From Deltaproteobacteria bacterium (GTDB taxonomy: Bacteria > Lernaellota > Lernaellaia > JACKCT01): 18,339 bases of DNA. The notes under the pieces were generated by a model. The model was not told the origin of the DNA, did not search any database, and was given only the letters and a program-made list of their open reading frames with translations. Made by a program: the position numbers and the translations under genes. The stretch covers positions 1 to 18,339 of the forward strand of contig JACKCT010000027.1 in NCBI GenBank assembly GCA_020633895.1, in the 5' to 3' direction. Shown here in pieces: positions 6,196 through 14,047 of this stretch; position 1 is the stretch's first letter, and the number at the start of each line of letters is the position of its first letter.

Positions 6196-7338
6196 CTACG
6201 TCGTCTTGTTTCGAAGCGTCGCGACGTTGTCGGCTTGTGGCGCGTCCGCTCCGAAAATCGCCCGGTCACTGTCGAAGGCTTCCGGGGCAAGGTGGGCGTA
6301 GCGTTGGACCATTTGTTGGTCCGCGTGGCCTAGGATCTTCTGGAGCTTGAACAAATCCCCGCCGCGCATGACCCATTGCGAGGCGAATGTGTGACGCAAG
6401 TCGTGGAAGCGCATCGGCGGGAGCTTGGCGGTTTTTAGAATCGCCGGGAATGTCTCTTTGACGAGGCGCGGACTTGGGGTGTGCATGTTCCCCGCCGCGT
6501 TCGGGAAAACCAGGTCATTGGCGTTCTGGAGCCTCCAGGACCGCAACACGGGATAGAGCACATCCAAAATCGGAACGTGCCGGACGTGCCCGCTCTTGGT
6601 CGGCTTGTCGAAGGACCGCCGAACGGTAATCAGCCGACGCTCCAGGTCCACATCCGCCCATCGAAGCCCGAACAACTCCCCCGCGCGCATCCCCGTGAAA
6701 ATCGCCGTGGCAAAGAACGCATGGGGGCCTTCCCCGTGGTCCTTGGCGCTCTCCAGGAACGCGCGAATCTGGTTGTCGTTCTTGAGGTAGGCGAAGTTTT
6801 GGCGGTACGGTTTCGGTTTCGACACCTTGGGCAAGCGAAAAATAAGCTCCAATTCGTGCGCGTAACGCAGCATGGAAATCAAGAGCGTCAGGACGTTGTT
6901 GATCGTCTTGGGCGCAAGATCATTGCCGACCAGATCGGCCTTGAAGGCTTCGACGCGGGCCGTGGAAATCAGATTCAAAGGCAGAGGGCCGAACGCGGGG
7001 GACAAATGACGACGAAGGATGGACTGGTCATCCTTGGGCGAACGCTTTTGCAGCGTCCGGTTTGGGAGCCAGAATTTCGCCGTGAATTCGTCGAACGTCG
7101 GGACGGACTTGGGCATCGGGGCGCGCCCGTCCTTCACGGCTCGCAGTTCGCCCTTGATGCGCTCCAGTTCAGCGATGGCGTCTTGATAGCCGTTGGGCGG
7201 GAAGTTCTTGGAGCGGCGCTTGCCGTCCGCGTCAACCCACCGGATGCGCCATGCGCCGTTGTGGTCCTGCGAGGGAAGGGAAGCGTGTCGAGTCGAGCGC
7301 TTTTGATTGTCCATCGTCCGCCGCCTGCGTCGTGCCAT
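6196..7338 (-). CDS. tyrosine recombinase / phage-type integrase
   Basis: A 380-residue integrase with all expected active-site residues: Arg218 in TGMRAGELFGLRW, Lys248 in the beta-hairpin TKSGHVR, His312 and Arg315 in HDLRH, His338 in LGHAD and nucleophile Tyr347 in VQRYAHL. The N-terminus has a very basic start and an arm-binding-like beta region (about 25-65: WRIRWVDADGKRRSKNFP). A SAM-like core-binding domain follows (about 80-180). The ATG at 7338 has GGAGG six bases upstream on the minus strand. The gene lies between an intact tRNA-fMet upstream and the truncated tRNA-Asn downstream of its stop. It seems intact, so it could still act, but no excisionase or other phage gene is seen with it. 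Confidence 0.93.
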   Translation of the reverse strand: MARRRRRTMDNQKRSTRHASLPSQDHNGAWRIRWVDADGKRRSKNFPPNGYQDAIAELERIKGELRAVKDGRAPMPKSVPTFDEFTAKFWLPNRTLQKRSPKDDQSILRRHLSPAFGPLPLNLISTARVEAFKADLVGNDLAPKTINNVLTLLISMLRYAHELELIFRLPKVSKPKPYRQNFAYLKNDNQIRAFLESAKDHGEGPHAFFATAIFTGMRAGELFGLRWADVDLERRLITVRRSFDKPTKSGHVRHVPILDVLYPVLRSWRLQNANDLVFPNAAGNMHTPSPRLVKETFPAILKTAKLPPMRFHDLRHTFASQWVMRGGDLFKLQKILGHADQQMVQRYAHLAPEAFDSDRAIFGADAPQADNVATLRNKTT

Positions 7339-7396
7339 TTGGGCCTCCAGTTTACCAGAAACCGGGGCTCACTGTCCGAAAATGGCCGAAAACGAC

Positions 7397-7432
7397 CAAA
7401 GGGCTAGAGGCCGTTCGGCATCTAACCCTTTG
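7397..7432 (-). terminator. terminator of tRNA-fMet
   Basis: On the minus strand, CAAAGGGTTAGA pairs with TCTAGCCCTTTG (12 bp, one G-U) and encloses a GCCG/CGGC inner stem. GTCGTTTT follows. It sits 11 bases beyond the tRNA 3' end and separates the tRNA from the integrase gene. Confidence 0.7.
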
Positions 7433-7443
7433 AAATCGTTGAA

Positions 7444-7517
<74 letters not shown>

Positions 7518-7532
7518 GCAGATCGGACGGGA

Positions 7533-7561
7533 AACCTAGGCAATTTGGCGTTGCGTGTCAA
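7533..7561 (-). promoter_or_regulatory. promoter of tRNA-fMet
   Basis: On the minus strand TTGACA (7556-7561), a 17-bp spacer and TAGGTT (7533-7538) lie 15 bases before the mature tRNA 5' end. Hexamers and spacing are near consensus and suit a strong stable-RNA promoter. Confidence 0.75.
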
Positions 7562-7670
7562 GCGCGTGAACAGAGGCATGCGAGAATCCTCCCGAAGGTC
7601 CCTTGCGCCGTCGGCGGGCCTTTGATACCAAGGCCACGGGCAATCCCGCCCGAGAGGCCGCGCCGACCCC

Positions 7671-8468
7671 ATGGACGTGCAGAAGTACCTCAAAATCGCC
7701 AAGGAAACCGCCGACGCCGCCGGCGAAATTCTCATGAGCCAACGGGGAACCGCCGGCATCGAACACAAAAGCCGCCTCGAGCTGGTCACGCAGGCCGACA
7801 AGGACTCGGAGCACTTGTGCCACGAACGCCTGACCACCGCCTTCCCGGAGACCGGCTACCTGGGCGAGGAAGGCACGTCTTCCAACCCCGGCGCCGAACT
7901 GCAATGGATCGTCGACCCCTTGGACGGCACCAATAACTACGCCCACGGCATCCCCAATTGGAGCGTGTCCATCGCGCTGCGAAAAGGCGGCGAGACGATC
8001 GTCGCCGTCGTCCATGCCCCGGCGCTCGGCGAGACGTACACGGCCGTGCAAGGCGGCGGCGCGTCGCTCAACGGCGAGGCGATTTGCGTGAGCACCATCG
8101 ACAAGTTGGTGCGTTCGGTGGTGGTGACGGGGTTTCCGTACGACCGAGGGGAGAACCCGCAAAACAACCTGGATCATTTCAAGGCGGTGGCGTTGAAGGT
8201 GCAGGGCATCCGACGATTCGGCAGCGCGGCGCTGGATCTTTGCTGGGTCGGGGTCGGGCGGTTCGAGGCCTTCTGGGAATTGCGTCTGGCGCCTTGGGAC
8301 ATGGCCGCCGGGTGGCTGATCGCCAAGGAAGCCGGTGCGCGGATCACCAATTTTTCGGGCGGGCCGCTGGCCGATCCGCCGACTCACCTGCTCTGCACCA
8401 ACGGCCTGGTGCACGACGAGATGATGGCGGCGCTGGCGGAAAATCCCGCGTGGAAGGCGGACGAGTAG
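7671..8468 (+). CDS. inositol-monophosphatase-family phosphatase
   Basis: A 265-residue cytosolic enzyme with the family's metal-binding motifs: LVTQADKDSE (38-47), GEEG (65-68), the signature WIVDPLDGTNNYAHG (79-93, Asp82 and Asp85) and APWDMAAGWLIAKEAGA with Asp210. These residues hold magnesium ions that cleave a phosphate monoester. Substrates in the family include inositol phosphates and PAP (3'-phosphoadenosine 5'-phosphate), and sequence alone does not separate them. Length is typical. GAGAGG lies 13 bases before the ATG, rather far for a ribosome-binding site. The gene is divergent from tRNA-fMet and is followed after 12 bases by the HEPN gene, so the two probably share a transcript. 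Confidence 0.9.
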   Translation: MDVQKYLKIAKETADAAGEILMSQRGTAGIEHKSRLELVTQADKDSEHLCHERLTTAFPETGYLGEEGTSSNPGAELQWIVDPLDGTNNYAHGIPNWSVSIALRKGGETIVAVVHAPALGETYTAVQGGGASLNGEAICVSTIDKLVRSVVVTGFPYDRGENPQNNLDHFKAVALKVQGIRRFGSAALDLCWVGVGRFEAFWELRLAPWDMAAGWLIAKEAGARITNFSGGPLADPPTHLLCTNGLVHDEMMAALAENPAWKADE

Positions 8469-8480
8469 GGGGATCGGGCG

Positions 8481-8864
8481 ATGATGGAAGCCACGCAAAA
8501 GTACCTGGACGGTTGCCGCGAGGATCTGGACGCGGCCAAGGCGCTATTGGACGCCGGACAGCCGTTTTACGTGCCGTTCATTTGCCATCAGGCGCTATTC
8601 AAGGTTTTGCGCGGCTATTATCTGGAGTCCCGTAACAGCTACCCGTTGGCCGATGTTCGTCTGAATCTCATCGCGGAGGAGGGCGGCGCGGCGGCGTTTT
8701 TGTCCGATGAGGACAAGGCCTTGTTGGTGGAATTATCGTTCTTCCCCGACGCCATTGCCCATTCCGTCTATCGCGAAAAGCTCTGGAAACACTCTGAAAA
8801 TGCCCCGGAAATCCTCGACCGCACGCGTCACGTCGTCGAGGCCGTTCTCTCCAAGATCCGATAG
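8481..8864 (+). CDS. HEPN-domain protein
   Basis: A 127-residue, mainly helical protein. It opens with a HEPN-type N-terminal helix (YLDGCREDLDAAKALLDAGQ, 8-27), then FICHQALFKVLRGYYLE (33-49), and ends with EILDRTRHVVEAVLSKI. HEPN domains are often RNases of toxin-antitoxin or defence systems, with an R-x4-6-H motif. Arg98 to His104 (REKLWKH) would fit that spacing. The usual partner, a small MNT nucleotidyltransferase, is not adjacent; the upstream neighbour is the phosphatase gene. Many lone HEPN proteins are not toxins, so activity is uncertain. GGGGGAT lies before the tandem ATG-ATG start, and the second ATG (8484) could also be used. Confidence 0.75.
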   Translation: MMEATQKYLDGCREDLDAAKALLDAGQPFYVPFICHQALFKVLRGYYLESRNSYPLADVRLNLIAEEGGAAAFLSDEDKALLVELSFFPDAIAHSVYREKLWKHSENAPEILDRTRHVVEAVLSKIR

Positions 8865-9078
8865 TCCACGACTTCACCCAACAGCTTGCGTCTGACAACT
8901 CGGCGTCCTCGCCGGCCTGGTCGTTGCGGCGAAACCATGCCTGGATTTGTGGGCTCAATAACGAGTTTCAAGGCATTGTCTAGAAAAAATCTGCAAAAAG
9001 TCCAAATAAAATCTAGTTGATATTGCCAGTGCAGGCGATGTGTCAAGATTCATGAGCAGACAGATTCCGGAGGTCGAG

Positions 9079-9729
9079 ATGAAATTGTTGCAGTTGATGG
9101 TTCTGGTCGCCGTGCTCGGGGTAATGGCGCCGGCGATGTCGCCTTTGGAGTGCGGAGGCATGGGAGACGATGACGACGACGATGACGACATGGGCGAACC
9201 GGTCGTCTTCGCGCCGCTCAACGAGGACGGCGTGGTCGCGGACGTGGACGTCGAACGCTACCTGGGGACATGGAGGGAAATTGCCGTCGATCCTCAGTTT
9301 TTCTCGATCTTCTGCACCAACACCACCGCCACGTACGGCTACTACGATGACGACACGGTCACGGTCTTCAATAGCTGCAACTGGTTCAACCTGGACGGCC
9401 CCAATATCACCATCAGCGGCTTCGCGTCGATCGTCGATCCCGAGGTCCCGGCCAAGTTGCGAGTGAATTTCGGCGATGAACCGGCCGAGCAGGGCGCGCC
9501 TTACTGGATTATCGAACTGGACGGACGCGAGGCCGGCGAGCCCTACGAGTGGGCGGTCGTCGGCGGACCGACGCTAAACGAGCTGTTCATTCTCCATCGT
9601 TCGCCGCAACCGGACGACGCGCAGATCGAGGCGATCATCGATCGTCTGGTGGAACGCGGATACGACCCGGAAGAATGGTCGTTCACGGAGCAGCCGATGG
9701 AGCAGCCGGAGGAAAACCCGGCGTCCTGA
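9079..9729 (+). CDS. secreted lipocalin-family protein with poly-aspartate linker
   Basis: A 216-residue exported protein. A hydrophobic signal sequence (about 1-20) precedes Cys25 and an unbroken run of eight Asp (30-37). The lipocalin domain begins at about 55, with the family motif YLGTWREIA (61-69), ATYGYYDDDTVTVFNSC and AKLRVNF. It ends with WAVVGGPTLNELFILHRSP, all matching bacterial Blc-type lipocalins that bind lipids in an eight-stranded barrel. Cys79 and Cys100 could form a disulfide. The frame is open from 9040, but GGAGG five bases before the ATG at 9079 and the signal peptide fix the start. Cys25 lacks a good lipobox (PLEC), so lipoprotein anchoring is doubtful. It has its own terminator at 9750. 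Confidence 0.83.
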   Translation: MKLLQLMVLVAVLGVMAPAMSPLECGGMGDDDDDDDDMGEPVVFAPLNEDGVVADVDVERYLGTWREIAVDPQFFSIFCTNTTATYGYYDDDTVTVFNSCNWFNLDGPNITISGFASIVDPEVPAKLRVNFGDEPAEQGAPYWIIELDGREAGEPYEWAVVGGPTLNELFILHRSPQPDDAQIEAIIDRLVERGYDPEEWSFTEQPMEQPEENPAS

Positions 9730-9749
9730 CTTCCTCTCCCTTCACGTGT

Positions 9750-9787
9750 CCCGACGGCGGCCTCGGGCCTCGTCGGGGTTTTTCTTT
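9750..9787 (+). terminator. terminator of the lipocalin gene
   Basis: CCCGACG and CGTCGGG form a 7-bp outer stem enclosing GGCC-TCG-GGCC, followed by a T-rich run (TTTTTCTTT). It begins 21 bases after the stop codon. Confidence 0.8.
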
Positions 9788-9850
9788 GGATTCGCCGGCC
9801 GATCGGGTGGGAGTCCGGTGAAATTCCCGCCCCGTCCGGGTAGGGCCCCC

Positions 9851-9879
9851 TTGCCATTCCTCGGTAGCCCGTGTTAAAT
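9851..9879 (+). promoter_or_regulatory. promoter of the fadN-fadA operon
   Basis: TTGCCA (9851-9856), a 17-bp spacer and TTAAAT (9874-9879) make a plausible sigma-70 promoter. The predicted start, near 9887, falls in the centre of the FadR-like palindrome and leaves a leader of about 220 bases before fadN. The overlap with an operator strengthens the call. Confidence 0.6.
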
Positions 9880-9897
9880 GAATGAGCATTCATTCAT
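9878..9897. promoter_or_regulatory. FadR(TetR-type)-like operator
   Basis: ATGAATGA-N4-TCATTCAT is a perfect 8-bp inverted repeat. It matches the core of the box bound by the TetR-family FadR of Bacillus subtilis (TGAATGA-N4-TCATTCA), which represses beta-oxidation genes until long-chain acyl-CoA releases it. Here it overlaps the -10 end and transcription start ahead of fadN and fadA. A single half-site ATGAATGA recurs at 9975-9982. The regulator is not in this window. Confidence 0.75.
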
Positions 9898-10108
9898 GGG
9901 CCGAATGCCGACCTTTGAGATTGTGTCTTGCATGTGCCTTGCAACTGCATCTTAGCCGCGTTGAAGGCCGAGGAATGAATGACCGCGCACGGCCGCATGC
10001 CGTTCACCGGCGTGCGGCGCGATACCAATATTGAGGGGTCTTGCTCGAATCGCCGTCGGCGTTTGGGCACACCGGCAACATTTCTTCCTAGTGTGGAGGT
10101 TTTGATCC
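9898..10108 (+). promoter_or_regulatory. 5' leader of fadN with a stable hairpin
   Basis: About 210 bases without a gene. CCGCATGCCG and CGGCGTGCGG pair over 10 positions (one G-U) around a 5-base loop at 9993-10017, with an extra G-C closing pair. No T run follows, so it is not a terminator. GGAGG at 10095-10099 is the fadN ribosome-binding site, nine bases before the ATG. Function of the leader hairpin is unknown. It may simply protect the mRNA end. Confidence 0.4.
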
Positions 10109-12505
10109 ATGAGCAGAACCATTAAGAAAGCCACCGTGCTCGGCTCGGGCGTGATGGGCTCGGCCATCGCGGCGCACCTGGCCGGTTGCGGCGTCGACGT
10201 GCTCATGCTCGACATCGTCCCGACGGACGACATGCTCACCGACGCGGAAAAGGCGAAGAAGAATTCGCCCGCGATCCGCAACAAGGTCGCGGCCACGGCC
10301 CTGGCCGAGTCGCTCAAGTCCAAGATGCCCAAGTTCTATTCCAAGAAGGACGCCGCTCGCGTCCAAATCGGAAACTTGGAAGACGACATCGCGAAAATCG
10401 CCGATTCGGACTGGATCGTCGAGGCTGTCGTGGAAGACATGGCGGTCAAAAAGAAACTGTGGAAAGAGGTCGACAAACACCGTCGCGCCGACTCCATCGT
10501 TTCGACCAATACCTCGGGCCTGTCGGTCGAGGGCATGGTCGAGGACTGCTCGGACGACATGAAAGAGCACTTCCTGGGAACGCACTTCTTCAACCCGGTG
10601 CGTTTCATGAAGTTGCTGGAGATCATCCCCCATCCGCAGACCAAGCCGGATATCCTGGACTTCATGGCCAAGTATTGCGCCGAGGACCTGGGCAAGGGCG
10701 TGGTCTGGTGCAAGGACACGCCGAACTTCATCGGCAACCGCATCGGCGTCTACGGCATCAACTCCACCATGTACCTGATGCAGGAATTCGACCTGCGCAT
10801 CGACGAAGTGGACGCGATCGTCGGCAAGCCGCTGGGCCGTCCCGGCTCGGCCGCGTTCCGCACCTCGGACCTGGTGGGTCTGGACACCATGGGCCACGTG
10901 GCCAACACGGTTTACGAGAACGTGCCCGATGACGAAGAGCGGGATGTCTTCGCCGCTCCGGATTTCCTCAAGGAACTGGTCAAGCGCAAATGGCTGGGCG
11001 ACAAGACCAAGGGCGGCTTTTACAAGCGCGCCGGCAAGGATCGCCTGGTGCTCGACTACAAGACGATGGAGTACGTGCCGGCCGGCCGTCCCGAGTTCGA
11101 GTCGATCAACAAGGCCAAGGCGGCCAAGGGGCTGCCCGGCAAGATCAAAGCCTTCGTGATGGACGGCGACGACAAGGCCGCCCAGTTCGCGTGGAAGGCC
11201 ACGGCCAAGGGCCTGATCTACGCCGCCAACCGCATCCCCGAAATCTCCGATTCGGTGGTCGAGGTGGACCATGCGCTGGAGTGGGGCTTTAACTGGTCGC
11301 TCGGACCTTTCCGCACCTGGGACGCCATCGGCGTGGCCGAGTCGGTCGAGCGCATGAAGAAAGACGGCATGAAGGTGCCGGCCCACGTGGAAGAGATGCT
11401 CTCCAAGGGCAACACCAGCTTCTACAAAAAAGAGGGCAACACCGAGTACGCCTACAGCCTGGTCGAACAGAAGTACGTGGAGATCCCCAAGGACCCGCGC
11501 ATCCTGCTGCTCAAGACCGAGGCGGGCGCCAAGGAGGTCGAGAAGAACGACTCGGCCACCATCTGGGACATCGGCGACGGCGTGATCTGCTTGGAGTTCC
11601 ACTCCAAGATGAACGCCATCGATCCGGACATCATGAATCTGCATTCCCGGGCCATGGATTTGCTGGACGAAGGCAAGTTCGAGGCCATGGTCGTGGCCAA
11701 CCACGCCGAGAACTTCTGCGTGGGCGCCAATATCTTCATCATGCTCATGGCGGTGATGAACGATCAGCACCAGGCGGTGGAAGACGGCCTGAAGCTGATG
11801 CAGGACAACGTGATGCGCATGAAGTACCACCGCCAACCGTGCGTGGTGGCCCCGGCGGGCCAGGCGCTGGGCGGCGGCTGCGAGTTCGTGATGCACGGCC
11901 AGCTCGTCACCGGCGCGGCCGAGACCTACGCGGGTCTGGTGGAGCTGGGCGTCGGCCTGATCCCGGCCGGCGGCGGCACCAAGGAACTGGTGGTGCGCAT
12001 GGTCGACTCGATCCCCGACGGCTCCAACCCGCCGATGCTGCCTTTCCTGCAGAAGGCCTTCGAGACGATCGCCATGGCCAAGTTCTCCATGGGCTTCAAG
12101 GAGGCCCAGGAGTTGGGCTTCGTGAGCGACGAGGACATCATGGTTCCCAACCGGGACTTCGTCATCGGCCGGGCCAAGGACGCGGCTCTGGGCATGCTCA
12201 AGATGGGCTTCAACCCCGGCTCGCCCCGCACCGACATCCCCGTCGGCGGCGCCACGGCCGAGGCGGCGATGCTCATTGGGTTAGATGGCATGCTGAAAGC
12301 CGGGTGGATTAGCGAGCATGATCAGAAGGTGGCCGGCAAGCTGGCCCATGTGATCGCCGGCGGCGACCGCTACGAGGGTCAGACGATCAGCGAGCAGGAA
12401 CTGCTGGATCTGGAGCGCGAGGCGTTCATGAGCCTGTTGGGCGAGGAAAAGACGCTGGACCGCATCCGTCATATGCTCGAGAAGGGCAAGCCCCTGCGCA
12501 ACTAG
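10109..12505 (+). CDS. fadN: FadN-type 3-hydroxyacyl-CoA dehydrogenase / enoyl-CoA hydratase
   Basis: A 798-residue bifunctional beta-oxidation enzyme with the dehydrogenase first and the hydratase last, the domain order of Bacillus FadN rather than E. coli FadB. The NAD-binding loop is GSGVMG (12-17). The dehydrogenase dyad is His159 (GTHFFNP) with Glu171, and its C-terminal domains run to about 430. The crotonase-fold hydratase (about 485-690) has the oxyanion region NFCVGA (535-540) and the two catalytic glutamates Glu592 (GGGCE) and Glu612 (VELGVG), 20 residues apart as in crotonase. It hydrates 2-enoyl-CoA and oxidises the resulting 3-hydroxyacyl-CoA. It is followed by fadA, which completes the cycle. 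The last codons lie in a 34-bp tandem repeat. Confidence 0.94.
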   Translation: MSRTIKKATVLGSGVMGSAIAAHLAGCGVDVLMLDIVPTDDMLTDAEKAKKNSPAIRNKVAATALAESLKSKMPKFYSKKDAARVQIGNLEDDIAKIADSDWIVEAVVEDMAVKKKLWKEVDKHRRADSIVSTNTSGLSVEGMVEDCSDDMKEHFLGTHFFNPVRFMKLLEIIPHPQTKPDILDFMAKYCAEDLGKGVVWCKDTPNFIGNRIGVYGINSTMYLMQEFDLRIDEVDAIVGKPLGRPGSAAFRTSDLVGLDTMGHVANTVYENVPDDEERDVFAAPDFLKELVKRKWLGDKTKGGFYKRAGKDRLVLDYKTMEYVPAGRPEFESINKAKAAKGLPGKIKAFVMDGDDKAAQFAWKATAKGLIYAANRIPEISDSVVEVDHALEWGFNWSLGPFRTWDAIGVAESVERMKKDGMKVPAHVEEMLSKGNTSFYKKEGNTEYAYSLVEQKYVEIPKDPRILLLKTEAGAKEVEKNDSATIWDIGDGVICLEFHSKMNAIDPDIMNLHSRAMDLLDEGKFEAMVVANHAENFCVGANIFIMLMAVMNDQHQAVEDGLKLMQDNVMRMKYHRQPCVVAPAGQALGGGCEFVMHGQLVTGAAETYAGLVELGVGLIPAGGGTKELVVRMVDSIPDGSNPPMLPFLQKAFETIAMAKFSMGFKEAQELGFVSDEDIMVPNRDFVIGRAKDAALGMLKMGFNPGSPRTDIPVGGATAEAAMLIGLDGMLKAGWISEHDQKVAGKLAHVIAGGDRYEGQTISEQELLDLEREAFMSLLGEEKTLDRIRHMLEKGKPLRN

Positions 12506-12613
12506 CATGAGTTGCGCGGAGCCAATACTGCGCAACTAGTGTGAATTGCACGGCGCCAATACTGCGCAACTAGTACGAGTTGCGCGATACCAACACTGCG
12601 CAACCAAGGTTGC
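12496..12613. repeat. 34-bp tandem repeat (three copies plus a partial) between fadN and fadA
   Basis: Units at 12496-12529, 12530-12563 and 12564-12597 each begin GCGCAACTAG and end with CAATACT or CAACACT. A fourth start (GCGCAACC) follows at 12598. The first unit includes the final fadN codons and its TAG stop. Units 1 and 3 hold a perfect 8-bp inverted repeat, GCGCAACT-N6-AGTTGCGC; unit 2 has two mismatches. The partial copy forms GCAACC-AA-GGTTGC (12600-12613). RNA from this region would carry a chain of hairpins. No T tract follows, so termination is unlikely. Roles in mRNA stability or in setting the fadN to fadA ratio are guesses. Confidence 0.9.
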
Positions 12614-12687
12614 TCAGTTCGGCCAGCGCCCATCCAAACGCGCCAACCCCGGCGCCGCACCGGCGGCGCCTTGAGGAGGAAGAACCT

Positions 12688-13893
12688 ATGCGTGAAGCAG
12701 TCATTGTCTCGGCCGCTCGGACCGCCGTCGGAAAAGCCAAGCGCGGCGCCCTGATCCACACCCGTCCCGACGACATGGGCGGCGTGGTGATCTCGGAGGC
12801 GATCAAGCGTGCCGGTATCAAGCCCGAAGAGGTCGAGGATTGCGTCATGGGATGCGCCATGCCCGAGGCCGAGCAGGGCATGAACGTGGCCCGCATGTGC
12901 GTCCACGCCGCCGGACTGCCCGAGTCCATCTCGGCCCAGACGGTCAACCGCTATTGCTCGTCCGGCCTGCAAACGGTGTGGGACGTGACCATGGCCATCC
13001 AGTCCGGCCAGTACGACGTCGGCATCGCCGGCGGCACCGAGTCCATGAGCATGATCCCCATGGGCGGCAGCAAGATCGTCCCGAATCTCAAGCTGGCTCG
13101 CGAGTATCCGCAAGCCTACGTGAGCATGGGGCAGACCGCCGAGAACGTGGCCATCAAATACAACGTCTCCCGCGAGGACCAGGACAAGTTCGCCCTGGAG
13201 TCCAACGTGAAGGCGCTGGCGGCCATCGAGCGGGGCGATTTCAAGGAGCAGATCGTTCCGCTGCAAACCAAGCGCTACGACGGCAAGGGCAACGTCGTCG
13301 AGTTCACCTTCGACACCGATGAAGGCCCCCGGGCCTCGACGTTGGAAGGCCTGAATTCCCTGCGGCCCGCCTTCGCCAACCCGGCCGCCGGCATCGAGGG
13401 CGCCGGATCGGTGACGGCCGGCAACTCGTCCCAGATGAGCGACGGCGCCGCCGCGTTGGTGCTCATGGAGCGGGCCGCGGCCGAGGCCAAGGGCATCAAG
13501 CCGATGGCGGCCCTGCGCGGCTTCGTGGTGGTCGGTTTCGATCCCAACTACATGGGCATCGGCCCGGCGCTGGCGATTCCCAAGCTGCTTGAGAAGTTCG
13601 GCCCCGCCAACAACGTGACGCTGGCGGACATCGACTGCTTCGAGATCAACGAGGCCTTCGCTTCCCAGGCGATCTACAGCGTCCGCGAGGTGGGCATCGA
13701 TCCGGAAAAGGTCAATCCCAACGGCGGCGCCATCGCCCTGGGGCACCCGCTGGGCGCGACCGGTGCCAAGCTGACCACGCAGATCGTGTACTGGCTGCGC
13801 GACCACAAGAAAAAGTGGGGCATCGTCTCCATGTGCATCGGCGGCGGCATGGGCGCCGCGGGTCTGGTGGAAAACCTGGACCTGGACAACTAA
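12688..13893 (+). CDS. fadA: acetyl-CoA acyltransferase (thiolase), beta-oxidation
   Basis: A 401-residue thiolase. Catalytic residues are in place: nucleophile Cys90 in NRYCSSGLQ, NEAF (321-324), His353 in GGAIALGHPLGATGA and Cys383 in CIGGGMGAA. It cleaves 3-ketoacyl-CoA with CoA to give acetyl-CoA, the last step after the FadN reactions. Position after fadN matches the fadNA pair of Bacillus and points to a degradative rather than a synthetic thiolase. The frame is open from 12580, but the ATG at 12688 is preceded by an excellent GAGGAGGA (12673-12680) and starts the conserved domain. The upstream gap of 182 bases carries the hairpin repeats. A terminator follows at 13925. Confidence 0.94.
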   Translation: MREAVIVSAARTAVGKAKRGALIHTRPDDMGGVVISEAIKRAGIKPEEVEDCVMGCAMPEAEQGMNVARMCVHAAGLPESISAQTVNRYCSSGLQTVWDVTMAIQSGQYDVGIAGGTESMSMIPMGGSKIVPNLKLAREYPQAYVSMGQTAENVAIKYNVSREDQDKFALESNVKALAAIERGDFKEQIVPLQTKRYDGKGNVVEFTFDTDEGPRASTLEGLNSLRPAFANPAAGIEGAGSVTAGNSSQMSDGAAALVLMERAAAEAKGIKPMAALRGFVVVGFDPNYMGIGPALAIPKLLEKFGPANNVTLADIDCFEINEAFASQAIYSVREVGIDPEKVNPNGGAIALGHPLGATGAKLTTQIVYWLRDHKKKWGIVSMCIGGGMGAAGLVENLDLDN

Positions 13894-13924
13894 TCGTCCC
13901 GATCCTCGTGACTCTTTCGAACCG

Positions 13925-13954
13925 GCGGCGGGACCCTCGGGTTCCGCCGCTTTT
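13925..13954 (+). terminator. terminator of the fadN-fadA operon
   Basis: GCGGCGGGACCC and GGGTTCCGCCGC form a 12-bp stem (one G-U) with a 2-base TC loop, followed by TTTT. It lies 32 bases after the fadA stop. Confidence 0.8.
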
Positions 13955-13998
13955 CATTCGCCGATCGCCCGGCGTGGGCTTGATCGGCGCGCGCCGGT

Positions 13999-14027
13999 TT
14001 GCTATTGACCGTGATCCGTTGTGGATA
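13999..14027 (+). promoter_or_regulatory. candidate promoter of aroF-tyrA
   Basis: TTGCTA (13999-14004), a 17-bp spacer and TGGATA (14022-14027) sit after the fadA terminator and 130 bases before aroF. Hexamers are moderate, but the position is right for the new operon. Confidence 0.45.
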
Positions 14028-14047
14028 AGTTGCTCGGGCTGATTTTC

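Noticed and set aside
10088-11896. 602-residue open frame on the minus strand inside fadN
   Set aside because: It is a GC-rich shadow of fadN, with His/Asp/Val-rich low-complexity translation and no motifs, while the plus-strand frame has all catalytic residues.
12496-12613. CRISPR array
   Set aside because: The 34-bp units are contiguous and similar over their whole length. There are no unique spacers and no cas genes nearby.
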